From Teratosphaeria epicoccoides (Eukaryota > Ascomycota > Dothideomycetes > Mycosphaerellales > Teratosphaeriaceae), in assembly GCA_021401465.1 (NCBI GenBank), contig JADDMT010000029.1, forward strand, positions 186,001 through 250,000: a stretch of 64,000 bases of DNA, in the 5' to 3' direction. The notes under the pieces are model-generated. The model saw nothing but the letters and a program-made list of their open reading frames with translations. It did no database searches and was not told where the DNA came from. Shown here in pieces: positions 42,333 to 50,693 of the stretch. The stretch's first letter is position 1; each line of letters starts with the position of its first letter. A program made the translations under genes and the position numbers.

Positions 42333-42740
42333 TCAAGCTCTCGACACCGCCGCGTTCTGCTGCGCCTTGATCTTGTTCTCCGCAATGGCGGCCGCAATCT
42401 CGTCCTCGGTCTTCTTGTTGCCGTGCGCAATCAACTTGTTCAGGAACGAGTTGGGCTTGCCCTGCGGATACTTGTCGCCGTCGTCTTCCAGCTTGTCGAG
42501 CTCTCGGGTCAGGTGGCCGGCAGTCTCATCGTCGATGTCTTCGGCGGTGTCAAAGTCGTCGAAGTTGGCTGGCTGGAGTTAGCGGTGGAACAGGGGGCAC
42601 TGGAGTTTCTGCTGGAGGCTCACGGTTCTTGTCGTGCAGAGAAAGCTTCCTGGAATAGGCGTTAGTAGGTGTTTGTTGGTGGAACGGGAACAGTCTTACC
42701 TCTTGAGCTTCTCGCGGATGTTTTGGATGCTGCTGGACAT
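42333..42740 (-). CDS. small conserved-looking acidic protein, function unknown
   Basis: Three exons, 42740-42700, 42649-42624 (26 nt) and 42568-42333, give 100 residues: MSSSIQNIREKLKRKLSLHDKNPNFDDFDTA, then an acidic helix-forming middle (DDETAGHLTRELDKLEDDGDKYPQGKPNSFLNKLIAHGNKKTEDEIAAAIAENKIKAQQNAAVSRA). Introns are GTAAGA...TTCCAG and GTGAGC...GCCAG; the second 3' site is the AG four bases after another, because only that one keeps frame. No signal peptide, membrane segment or known domain is present. The strong codon pattern and clean splice signals argue for a real gene. The short PQGKP..FLNKLI.HGN block looks like a conserved motif, but I cannot name the family. Confidence 0.65.
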
Positions 42741-43410
42741 GTTGGCGGGGTAATGAAGCTGAGAAGAGGCGAAAGGTTATATGGTTGACGAGGCTCTTTC
42801 TGATCTGGTTTGGAACTCTCTTGAAAGCTGGTCTGCAGGAGATGCTGAATGTCTATTGAGCTTGGTGTTTGGGTATGGTGTAGGTGGTCTTGCCGGACGA
42901 TGGAGCAGTCAGGCAGACGGACAAAGGAAAGGACGACGAGCTGACGAAAGAGTCGCAGAGCGGCTCAAGCGAATGGAGGACTCAGGACCCCACCTTGCAT
43001 CATCCCACTTGCATCTCATCTCGATCATCGTGGTAGCTTGATCTGGGTAGGCGTCTTCTGGAGCCGCGATCTGGAACGTTGGCAAGGCGCCATCAACTGA
43101 GGACCATCGAGTCTAGCACACGAAGACAAAGTGAGTGTATACTATCAGTGTGACTCAGCAGAGGAGACTTTGATGAGATACAGTAGTTTGCTGGACACCG
43201 AAGTTGCCGTTGCCGAGACCTCCGAACCTGAAAACGTTCGAGTGAAACGCGTGCTGTTCGCGTCGAGCTGTGCATACAAATTCGACATCGTATCACGCAG
43301 GTACAGTGCACTGCAGGGACGCAGGCACGTACGAGCATCATGGGCCGGGGATATCTCCGATTCCAGGTTGCATTCGCTTGACCTGATCACCTGAGCTTGA
43401 CACTGCCAAC
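42741..43410. promoter_or_regulatory. divergent intergenic region upstream of GCP4
   Basis: 670 bp between the small minus-strand gene and the gamma-tubulin complex gene. No gene is supported; it should contain both promoters. Confidence 0.45.
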
Positions 43411-45627
43411 ATGCTGCACGAAGTCCTGCTCGCTCTTTCCGGGCATCCATCACCATTGTTCGTCGAAGACGAACAGGAACCAGAGGAAGAACTATTTGCA
43501 CTTCTCTCTGAGTCCGAGAAAGCTCTTCTGAGATCCATTGGTGACCTTGCAAACCGGCATCGAAAAGTCCGGAAACTGGTCCAGCAGATTGCGAAGAAAC
43601 ATCGCTCGATCATCTGCCGGGCCGTTGCTACTTCAATACAACAGATCCACCTTGCACGCTTCCAGAAGCGGATCCTGGAAGTCGAGAGCAGTATTTTGAC
43701 AAAGGATGCCAAAATCGTCGGCGCGTACGAAATTGTGCCCCTGGCAGCTGTAGTCAGTAAGTTCGATGGCTGGCATCGTTTGATGGGGTGGCTATGGCAT
43801 GCAGCCTCTTTCATGCAGCCCGCTTCTGCTTCGACCGGCGAGGCGAGAGGGACCAGCAAGACCAGCGGTGCCATGCTCGTTGACAGACTGCGGAGCGAAG
43901 CTCAAACTGGGTATCCAGAAATTCAGCAGGCGGCCATAGAGCTGAGCAAGGTTGCCGAAAACGCATGGTTGCGACAGCTCTCTGGGTGGCTGCTGTATGG
44001 CAAGTTGCCTGCCCATGGCGTTGAAGACTTCTTCGTCAAAGCGGAAGCGTCGGGTGAAGATGAGCATTCGCACTACATGACGGACCGTGACCTTCTACCA
44101 AGCTTTGTGATGCCTGCGATGGCGAACACAATATTGTTCATTGGCAAGTCCATCGAACAGGTGAAGAGGCACACTCGGCAGTGTGCCGCGTCGTCCGTCC
44201 TGGCAACTCAAGCATGGAACGAGTCAGAGCTCGTATCGGTTCACCTGGCGCATCTTTCTGCATTGTGTCTACCTCTACAGTCAGCACAGTTGTCGAGAGC
44301 ACTTTCAGCCATCAAGCTTTCGCTCTCTCAAAATGTTCTGCAGCATATCTTGCCGATGCGCGATACTCTCACGCTTCTCGACTGTTTAAGACAGTTCTTT
44401 CTGCTGGGCAGAGGAGAGTTCGCCGTCGCGCTTGTTGACGAAGCAGAAAGACGTATCGCAACCCGCCAGCAAAGCATGGGGCGTCTCATCCATCAAGACC
44501 CGATCAAGGCCTTGCAGGCGATGTCGATCAAAGACGTAGAGTTGCAGGAGGCGCTCAATCAGGCATGGAAAGCAATGGCGAGAGAGGACGAACATGGCGA
44601 AGACACGACACTGGAATTTGCCATCAAGCATGTTGCACTTTCCACTTTCGTGGATGCGTTCCAGCAATCTTCATTCTCGGACAGCATTGTTGGCGATATA
44701 CCGCAGATTTCGTTTGTTACATTCGACAACATCCTCTTTCCAAGCTCGGCCTGGCTGCAGCTCAATGTCCAATCCCCGCTCGACCTTTTCGTCTCACCAA
44801 GAGAAGTGACTACATATTCTTATATCAACGCCTATCTAGTAGCTATCAGGCGTGCACAGGTGCGGCTCGCAGATCTCTGGCGTAGAACAGCGGCCAGACG
44901 TGACCATCCGTCGCCCACAGGGCAGCATGGCAGAGCGCAGCAGGCTGAGGCACGACGGCGCTATGCATCACGCGTAAGAGATTCGCGCAAGGTCTGGGCC
45001 ACAGCCAGTGCAGCCAACTTCCTCGTTTCAGAGCTAGCTGCGTATTTCGAAGGCGAAATCATCCGCGAGTCTTGTACCGTCTTCGAAACTTGGGTCACTG
45101 CACCATCAGAGCAGCCGGAGATATCAACGGCGAGCATGGGCAGCGAGCAATCTCCTGATGTGGATCACCAGCGCGACCCAGACACCCTAGCAGCGGGCCA
45201 CCGCTCCTTTCTCGCCTCACTGACCTACGCGCTCCTGCTGACCGATACTGCTTTCACCCGTGAGCTTCGCTCACTGATCAAGAATCTTGATTCCCTTACA
45301 GCATTCTTCAACCGCATTCTCGATATGCAGGCAAAGCTAGACCTGGAAATCGAAGCTGGAGATGCTGGCGCGCACACCAAAGATGATGAGGAGAGGACGG
45401 CATTGGAACTTGATCGCGCAAGGAAGAAAGTCGATTCTGGCCTCAAGTCTGTGGTCCATCGTTTGCGCCAGCTGGACCATGAGCGTATTGGTTCATTCAG
45501 GTACTTTCATTTGGGTTTGGTAGAGAGTGGAGGCTTTGAGCCGTGGAAGGGTGGAGGTGTGGATCGATTGCTGATGAAATTGGAGTTTGGACGCATGACT
45601 GCCGAGCCTCTTGACCTCCTAGGGTAG
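43411..45627 (+). CDS. gamma-tubulin complex component 4 (GCP4 type)
   Basis: Spindle-pole/MTOC protein that helps form the gamma-tubulin ring for microtubule nucleation. Intronless, 738 residues. It opens directly with the GRIP1 motif region MLHEVLLALSGHPSPLF, typical of GCP4 which lacks the long N-terminus of GCP2/3/5/6. Conserved parts: LSESEKALLRSIGDLANRHRKVRKLV, HLARFQKRILEVESSIL, LMGWLWHAASFM, WLRQLSGWLLYGKLPAHGVEDFFVK, LPSFVMPAMANTILFIGKSIEQVKR, RDTLTLLDCLRQFFLLGRGEFAVALVDEAE, and the C-terminal W.LQLNVQSPLDLFVSPREVTTYSYINAYLVAIRRAQVRLADLWRR with SLTYALLLTDTAFTRELRSLIKNLDSLTAFFNRI. The gene name differs between fungi (gfh1 in fission yeast), so none is assigned. Confidence 0.85.
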   Translation: MLHEVLLALSGHPSPLFVEDEQEPEEELFALLSESEKALLRSIGDLANRHRKVRKLVQQIAKKHRSIICRAVATSIQQIHLARFQKRILEVESSILTKDAKIVGAYEIVPLAAVVSKFDGWHRLMGWLWHAASFMQPASASTGEARGTSKTSGAMLVDRLRSEAQTGYPEIQQAAIELSKVAENAWLRQLSGWLLYGKLPAHGVEDFFVKAEASGEDEHSHYMTDRDLLPSFVMPAMANTILFIGKSIEQVKRHTRQCAASSVLATQAWNESELVSVHLAHLSALCLPLQSAQLSRALSAIKLSLSQNVLQHILPMRDTLTLLDCLRQFFLLGRGEFAVALVDEAERRIATRQQSMGRLIHQDPIKALQAMSIKDVELQEALNQAWKAMAREDEHGEDTTLEFAIKHVALSTFVDAFQQSSFSDSIVGDIPQISFVTFDNILFPSSAWLQLNVQSPLDLFVSPREVTTYSYINAYLVAIRRAQVRLADLWRRTAARRDHPSPTGQHGRAQQAEARRRYASRVRDSRKVWATASAANFLVSELAAYFEGEIIRESCTVFETWVTAPSEQPEISTASMGSEQSPDVDHQRDPDTLAAGHRSFLASLTYALLLTDTAFTRELRSLIKNLDSLTAFFNRILDMQAKLDLEIEAGDAGAHTKDDEERTALELDRARKKVDSGLKSVVHRLRQLDHERIGSFRYFHLGLVESGGFEPWKGGGVDRLLMKLEFGRMTAEPLDLLG

Positions 45628-46489
45628 AGCGCATTTTTTTGCGGCCTTTTGTGTGTATTACATACGCCTGGCATTGTGTGTGAGCAAGGCGCTCTGGCAA
45701 ATCGGTAACTTGCCTTTGCTCGTCGGTGCTGGTCTGAGCAAACACAGCAGAATGGTTTTGATGGGGAAAAACCATGAGCGGGAAGACCGCAGACGAGATG
45801 TCGGTGACCCAACGACGGCTACACTTGCTGAGCTTGTTCTTGCATGGCAATCATGCAAGGCTCCAGCTGCTTCATGTACGCACCGCGCCGCACGAGCACT
45901 CGGACGATTGCTTTGCTCATGATCACTTGTTGCAAGCGACATGAACAAATACGTGAACGATGCAAATATACCACACGGCGACGATCCCGCTTGGCAGAGA
46001 AGCTTCGTTTCGAGGGTCCCTTTGCGCTGCCCTGATCGGCAAACTTGGCAGTCCGAGACGCGCTGACACCCACGTTGCGTCCATGTGGACCGTGTCGATC
46101 ATTCCTCCTCATCCTATCTCCACACCCCGTGGCATCCCCACACACGATCAGGCATCTCACACGAGCGAAACGCGCGGTAACGAGATCGGCTTCATTCTTC
46201 CGCTCTACATCGGCTTCTGATGGCCAAGTAATACGCAGCAGCGGCGCTACTGAAGCAATTTGAACGATAATGCGCATTGCTCTGTGTCGCCGCAGCCACT
46301 GCGTCAGGCGACACCGTTGTATCCGAGATAGAGTTTAGAAATTTACCCGGTACCAGTATTGGTCGCGCCGTTGGTCATTGTGCCGCTACATGAGGGGCAC
46401 ATGTTGGTTGATTTTCTTTACTTGTCGAATGGTGATCCATGTCCTCCTACATTTGAATCACATCGGAGCCCCGTAGAGGTCGAGCAAGG
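45628..46489. other. intergenic, 0.86 kb
   Basis: No gene is recognised. Small frames overlap on both strands without domains. The end should be the MFS promoter. Confidence 0.45.
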
Positions 46490-48405
46490 ATGCCACTCCT
46501 GCACTACAATATATTCGGTCGCGGCCTGAAGCTACAGATTGCCATTACGATTACCTGCCAGATCGCATTCATCTTCTTTGGGTACGCCATCAAGTGTAAC
46601 GACCGTACTTATCCACATTGGCTGACCGTTAAACAGCTACGACCAAGGTGTTTTCTCAGGTATCGTCGGCAATGCAGACTGGCTTGACACCTTTGGCCAC
46701 CCTGGCTCCGGCCTTGAAGGCATCATCGTCTCCATCTACAACCTAGGAGCTTTCTCCGGATGTATCTTGACCTTCATATTTGGAGAGAGGCTGGGGAGGA
46801 GACTATGTATCTGGATCGCGATGGGCTGGATTATTGTCGGGGCGATTCTGCAATGCACCAGCTATTCTGTGGCGCAAATCATGATTGCCAGATATGTCAC
46901 TGGCATAGGCACTGGCAAGTCCTCTCCAAGTCAGGAACGCCGACCGATGAACTTCACTAATGAGTTTTCCAGGCATCGAAACCAGCACAGTACCCATGTA
47001 CCAATCCGAACTCTGCGAAGCCAGCCGGCGCGGCCGTCTGGTCTCCTCCGAACCCCTCTTCGTGGGCGTCGGCATCGTGACCGCCTACTTCTTCGACTAC
47101 GGCATGTCCTTCGTCGGCGGCCCCGTCGCCTGGCGCGTCCCCATCGCCTGCCAAACGTTCTTCGCCTTCCTCACCATCTTCCTGGTCTTCGGGCTCCCCG
47201 AGTCGCCTCGCTGGCTCTACGCGCACGGACGCCACGAGGAGGCGTTGCAGGTTCTCTGTGATGTGTGGGATTCCGGGCCGGAGGGCGAGAAGGTGGCGAA
47301 GATGAATGAGGAGATTTTGGAGGCGTTGACGTTGGAGAGGGAGAACGGGGAGTATCGGTGGCGGGATATTTTGAAGAGGGATGAGGTGCAGACGGGTCGG
47401 AGGGTTTTGTTGGCGTACGGAATGCAGTTTATGAACCAAGTTGGTAAGGTTCATTTCCTACCACCTTGGTCGAGACGAGTTGAAGCTGATGTATCTCCTA
47501 GGCGGCATCAACCTAGTCGTCTACTTCGCTCCGACCGCTCTCCACGACAACGTCGGCCTGACTGAGAATCTTGCTCTTGTCATCGGAGGCTGTGTCAACG
47601 TCTGCTTCATCATCGGCAGCTTGGTCCCGACCTTCTTTCTCGACAAGCTCGGTCGACGCAACCCAATGATGTGGGGCAGTGCTCTATGTGGTCTATCCAT
47701 GATGATGATTTCGGTTCTCCTGAGCTTCACCTATAAGCCAGACCAATATTCTGAGGGCGTGCAGCACGCGACTGCCAGCGCATCTGTGGCCTTCTTCTTC
47801 ACGTAAGCAATCTGAGTACTGATCTCACATTGTAGTGTTGTTGACAGTAGCGGACAGATACATGCTCTCTTTCGGAGCGACAGCGAACTGTATACCTTGG
47901 GTCTATGTTCCTGAGGTAGGTGGACATATGCGAATGCTTCAGTAGAAATCTGATTGACTCTGTTCTCTTTTAGATTCTACCACTCCACGTCCGCGCAAAG
48001 GGATCAGCAGTCGGCATATCAGCAAACTGGCTCTGGAACTTCGTTATCGTCATGATCACTCCAACGATCATTGGCAAGCTTACTTGGAAGGCTTACCTGA
48101 TCTTCATGTGCACGAACTTCGGTAAGGTATATCCGCCGAACTTACTGTATGACAGCGCTAATAATTGTTTTCTTGCAGCCTTCGTACCTCTAGTGTACTT
48201 CTTCTATCCAGAAACCGCAAGACTGACGCTCGAGGAAGTCGACTACCTGTTCATCAAAAATGGAAGAGAAGGAAAGCGTGGGCTTGGCGGCAAGTCCGGT
48301 CCTGTCAGGGCGAGCTTGGATAGTGATTTGGAGAAAACGACGCATAGCAGGGAGGAGCAAGTCGAGCACAGAGAAGAAATCAAGGAGAGTGACAAGGCTC
48401 CGTAG
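46490..48405 (+). CDS. MFS sugar transporter with seven exons and one GC-AG intron
   Basis: Exons 46490-46581, 46637-46914, 46973-47443, 47502-47802, 47858-47915, 47974-48121 and 48179-48405 give 524 residues with continuous frame. Motifs: FFGYDQGVFSGIVGNADWLDTFG, SIYNLGAFSGCILTFIFGERLGRRLCIWIAMG, YVTGIGTGIETSTVPMYQSELCEASRRGRLVSSEPLFVGVG, GLPESPRWLYAHGRHEEALQVLCDVWD, FMNQVGGINLVVYFAPTAL in helix 7, FFLDKLGRRNPMMWGSALCG, NCIPWVYVPEILPLHVRAKGSAVGISANWLWNF, and YPETARLTLEEVDYLF. These are sugar-porter signatures; substrate unknown. The second intron (46915-46972) begins GCAAGT, not GT, and no GT donor nearby keeps both frame and the GTGIETSTVP motif. It is followed by a tRNA-Gln on the other strand. 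Confidence 0.87.
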
Positions 48406-48564
48406 ATGCAGATAGCGACAGATTATTCGAACAGTTTCTCATAATGCGTTGACCTTCTGATGAGGTCGTGAACAAGTGCATTCTGCCCCCAAAGCGAGCA
48501 AAAAGAATCTTGACCCTCTCACGACCGTAGATATCAAGCACAAGCATGGGCAAAAAAGGAGGAG

Positions 48565-48569
48565 AAAAA
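48565..48569 (-). terminator. Pol III terminator of tRNA-Gln
   Basis: T5 on the minus strand, beginning 11 nt after the discriminator base; a T6 back-up lies at 48552-48557. Confidence 0.7.
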
Positions 48570-48579
48570 GTTTGCATGG

Positions 48580-48724
48580 AGGTCGTACCCGGAATCGAAC
48601 CCTGGGGTCCGTTAGCAATAAATCCTTAATTGCTGGGTACACGTAGATGCCGCTTACGGGGTTCCCGGAAAGCTCTGATGGAGATAATCAGAATCCGATG
48701 TGATAACCGCTACACTATACAACC
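48580..48724 (-). tRNA. tRNA-Gln(CTG) with two introns
   Basis: Acceptor strands GGTTGTA (48724-48718) and TACGACC (48587-48581) pair over 7 bp with one G-U; the discriminator is U (48580), as in fungal tRNA-Gln. The D-arm TAGTGTAGCGGTTATCACA is characteristic of this tRNA. The anticodon stem is TCGGA/TCCGG, and the anticodon CTG is at 48691-48689. A 17-nt intron (48687-48671) sits after base 37 and contains ATCAGA, complementary to the anticodon region. A second insertion of 56 nt (48657-48602) interrupts the T-stem; without it the T-arm is CCCGG-TTCGATT-CCGGG and the mature RNA 72 nt. The B box GGTTCGATTCC is intact downstream of the insertion. Upstream is A/T-rich (TAAATATATA at 48771-48780). 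Confidence 0.88.
48602..48657 (-). other. 56-nt GT-AG intron-like insertion in the tRNA-Gln T-arm
   Basis: Seen directly on the minus strand: it begins GTAAGC directly after GAACCCC and ends GGACCCCAG directly before GGTTCGATTCC. GCTAAC, a near-ideal fungal branch site, places its A 11 nt before the final AG. All three signals are stronger than in tRNA-Thr. The join can slide by one G (positions 51/52 or 52/53), and the first gives GT...AG. Its 3' end resembles that of the Thr insertion (GACCCAG). Removal restores a perfect T-arm. Excision by the spliceosome is inferred. Confidence 0.8.
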
Positions 48725-49199
48725 TTGCGAAACCAAAGTGTATCAACCTGTGCTCACTGGAATTGCATTTTAAATATATAACCAGAAAAAGCGTAAAATA
48801 TATAATTAAAAAGCGCGTGTAGCGAGGGAAGCAGGGAGGCTGGTCGCGATCTGGGCGCCAGGTTAGGTGGGGAGGTCACCGTAGCACTCAGCTTCGTCGT
48901 ATGGCAGAGTTGAGGCGATGTGAGTGTTTGAAATGACGATTGAGATTTCGGTGTATGTGAAGGCGAGGGCGAAGAGATATGGAGGACAGCGAGGGACTGG
49001 AGTCAAGTTCGAGCACAGACTCCCCTTCACGAAACGGCGCCGGCATGGAAAACCACTCGGAAGAGCAGGAGTGACGTCCATGCCTTCTTGCACTTGCCAT
49101 ACCGGAATCATCTTATGCTCTATGCTCATTCATGCTCGCTTGAACGCGGCACACATCAAATCCGCAATGTAACCTCAACAAGGCAAACCGTCCTACGCA
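48725..49199. other. intergenic between tRNA-Gln and SSF1
   Basis: A/T-rich for the first 90 bp, as expected upstream of a Pol III gene. No other feature is seen. Confidence 0.5.
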
Positions 49200-50534
49200 C
49201 TACTCCCCATCCTCCATCTCCTCATCCTCATCCACCTCCTCCTTACCATCCTCCACCCCTGGAGCATCATCCCACTCATCATCCTCACTGACAAACTCCT
49301 CCATCTCATCACCCTGCTGGTCCTCCGGCTTCCCGTTTGCCCTCCGCTCCGCCCTCTTCCTCTCCACATTAGCTTTCTGCTCCGCCTTCCTCCTCTCTTT
49401 CTCCTGCCGCCTTTTCTCGTGCATCTGATCCATAGCCTTGAGCTCCTCTTTCGTCTTGTGGATGTACTCGTGCCACATGACTTTGCCTCCGCACAGACCT
49501 TCCTCTACTTTCGTGAGGCGGAGTCGTAGTCGGGGACCGAGTTCGACTAATTTCACGCCCATTTTTCTGACATGCGCTCTTGGATCACGCCGATCTGGAG
49601 TCGCTTCTGACTTCTTCACATTTTTGCGCTGCACTTTTTGCGCCACAGGGACGGCGACCTCGACTTCAGCATCTGTATCTGGTTCTGACTCTGATCCTGA
49701 TGTGAAGCCATCTGCTGCATGCGGGTCTGTCAAGTACTCCGAGATATCTTTGAGCTTCCCTAGATTCGGCAGGACTCCTCGTTTTCGCTTCTGACCCGCA
49801 CGTGTGAGCTTGTCGGCAGCATCGAGCTTTCTGAGAGGCTTTGCGACGGATTTTGGCGTCCGTGTCTCGATGGCATAGTGTCGCAAATTCAGCACGTAGC
49901 TCGCATGGTCGGCTGCTGGATCTGGAGGCGATCGGTCCAGCAGCATGATCCGCTTGATGGACTTGAGAGGTGTGTTTGCTGGATTGATCGGAGGGAAAAG
50001 AGATTGAAACACAGTCGTCGTCAGGCTCTCCAGATGCTTCGGTACTCTCTTGTTGCCATCCACTTCGCCCTCCTTTGGCTGGGTCGCGAAATTGTTCATG
50101 ACGAGTAGCGGCGCATTCAAATACTCGCTCTTATCCGTCTTTGGTCTCTTCATGCTCCTGTGCACATCTTTGCAAAGACTGTACCTCTCGACACGAAAAT
50201 GAAACGTCGGCCCTCGCGGCGTCAAGGCGAGTCGCAGATTGGTGTTTCCGCTGCTACTCCTGCTGAAGAGAAGTAGATGTGTGACACCCAGTGGCCCAGT
50301 CATCGAGGTGTAGTCGCGCAGCTTGTTACTCCTTCTCTCCTTCAACCTCGTCGCCGTCTCCGGCTCCATCATGCTGCGGACATCTCGCACCAACTGTGTG
50401 ACACTGGCTCCCACTTCGCTTGCGCCGATTCTGATGACCATACTGCGTGGCCTGCGCTCTCCCGCTTTTGCTGGCGCATTGCCTGGCGCAGCAGCGGTGG
50501 GCTGCGTGCGCTTTTTTACCCGCCGCTTCGCCAT
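49200..50534 (-). CDS. SSF1: ribosome biogenesis protein Ssf1 (Peter Pan family, Brix domain)
   Basis: Nucleolar factor needed for 27S pre-rRNA processing and 60S assembly. Intronless, 444 residues from Met 50534 (MAKRRVKKRTQP), which follows the family pattern; the frame is open to an upstream Met at 50594. The Brix domain (about residues 30-330) contains PRSMVIRIGASEVGASVTQLVRDVRSMMEPETATRLKERRSNKLRDYTSMTGPLGVTHLLLFSRS, TPRGPTFHFRVERYSLCKDVHRSMKRP, APLLVMNNF, HLESLTTTVFQSLFPPINPANTPLKSIKRIMLLDRS and DYTSMTGPLGVTH. The C-terminus is a Lys/Arg/Glu coiled coil then an acidic tail (EDDEWDDAPGVED...EMEDGE). Confidence 0.93.
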   Translation of the reverse strand: MAKRRVKKRTQPTAAAPGNAPAKAGERRPRSMVIRIGASEVGASVTQLVRDVRSMMEPETATRLKERRSNKLRDYTSMTGPLGVTHLLLFSRSSSGNTNLRLALTPRGPTFHFRVERYSLCKDVHRSMKRPKTDKSEYLNAPLLVMNNFATQPKEGEVDGNKRVPKHLESLTTTVFQSLFPPINPANTPLKSIKRIMLLDRSPPDPAADHASYVLNLRHYAIETRTPKSVAKPLRKLDAADKLTRAGQKRKRGVLPNLGKLKDISEYLTDPHAADGFTSGSESEPDTDAEVEVAVPVAQKVQRKNVKKSEATPDRRDPRAHVRKMGVKLVELGPRLRLRLTKVEEGLCGGKVMWHEYIHKTKEELKAMDQMHEKRRQEKERRKAEQKANVERKRAERRANGKPEDQQGDEMEEFVSEDDEWDDAPGVEDGKEEVDEDEEMEDGE

Positions 50535-50693
50535 GAGTGAGGGAGTATGGGCGATGTGATGGAGGAGGCCAAGTGCTACATTTTTGAGCTTCACCCCTCA
50601 AGCAGAGTTCAGTTCGGCCCGGCTATCGATAGAGCACAGCTGAACTCGTCCAGTCGCATTTCTTCCACTCTCTACTCAACACTCGGGCACAGT
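50535..50693. promoter_or_regulatory. compact divergent promoter of SSF1 and RRP3
   Basis: Only 159 bp separate the two start codons. GCGATGTG at about 50551-50558 resembles the PAC element (GCGATGAG) and CATTTTTGAG at about 50579-50588 loosely resembles RRPE, both known from yeast ribosome-biogenesis promoters. Neither match is exact. Confidence 0.4.
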
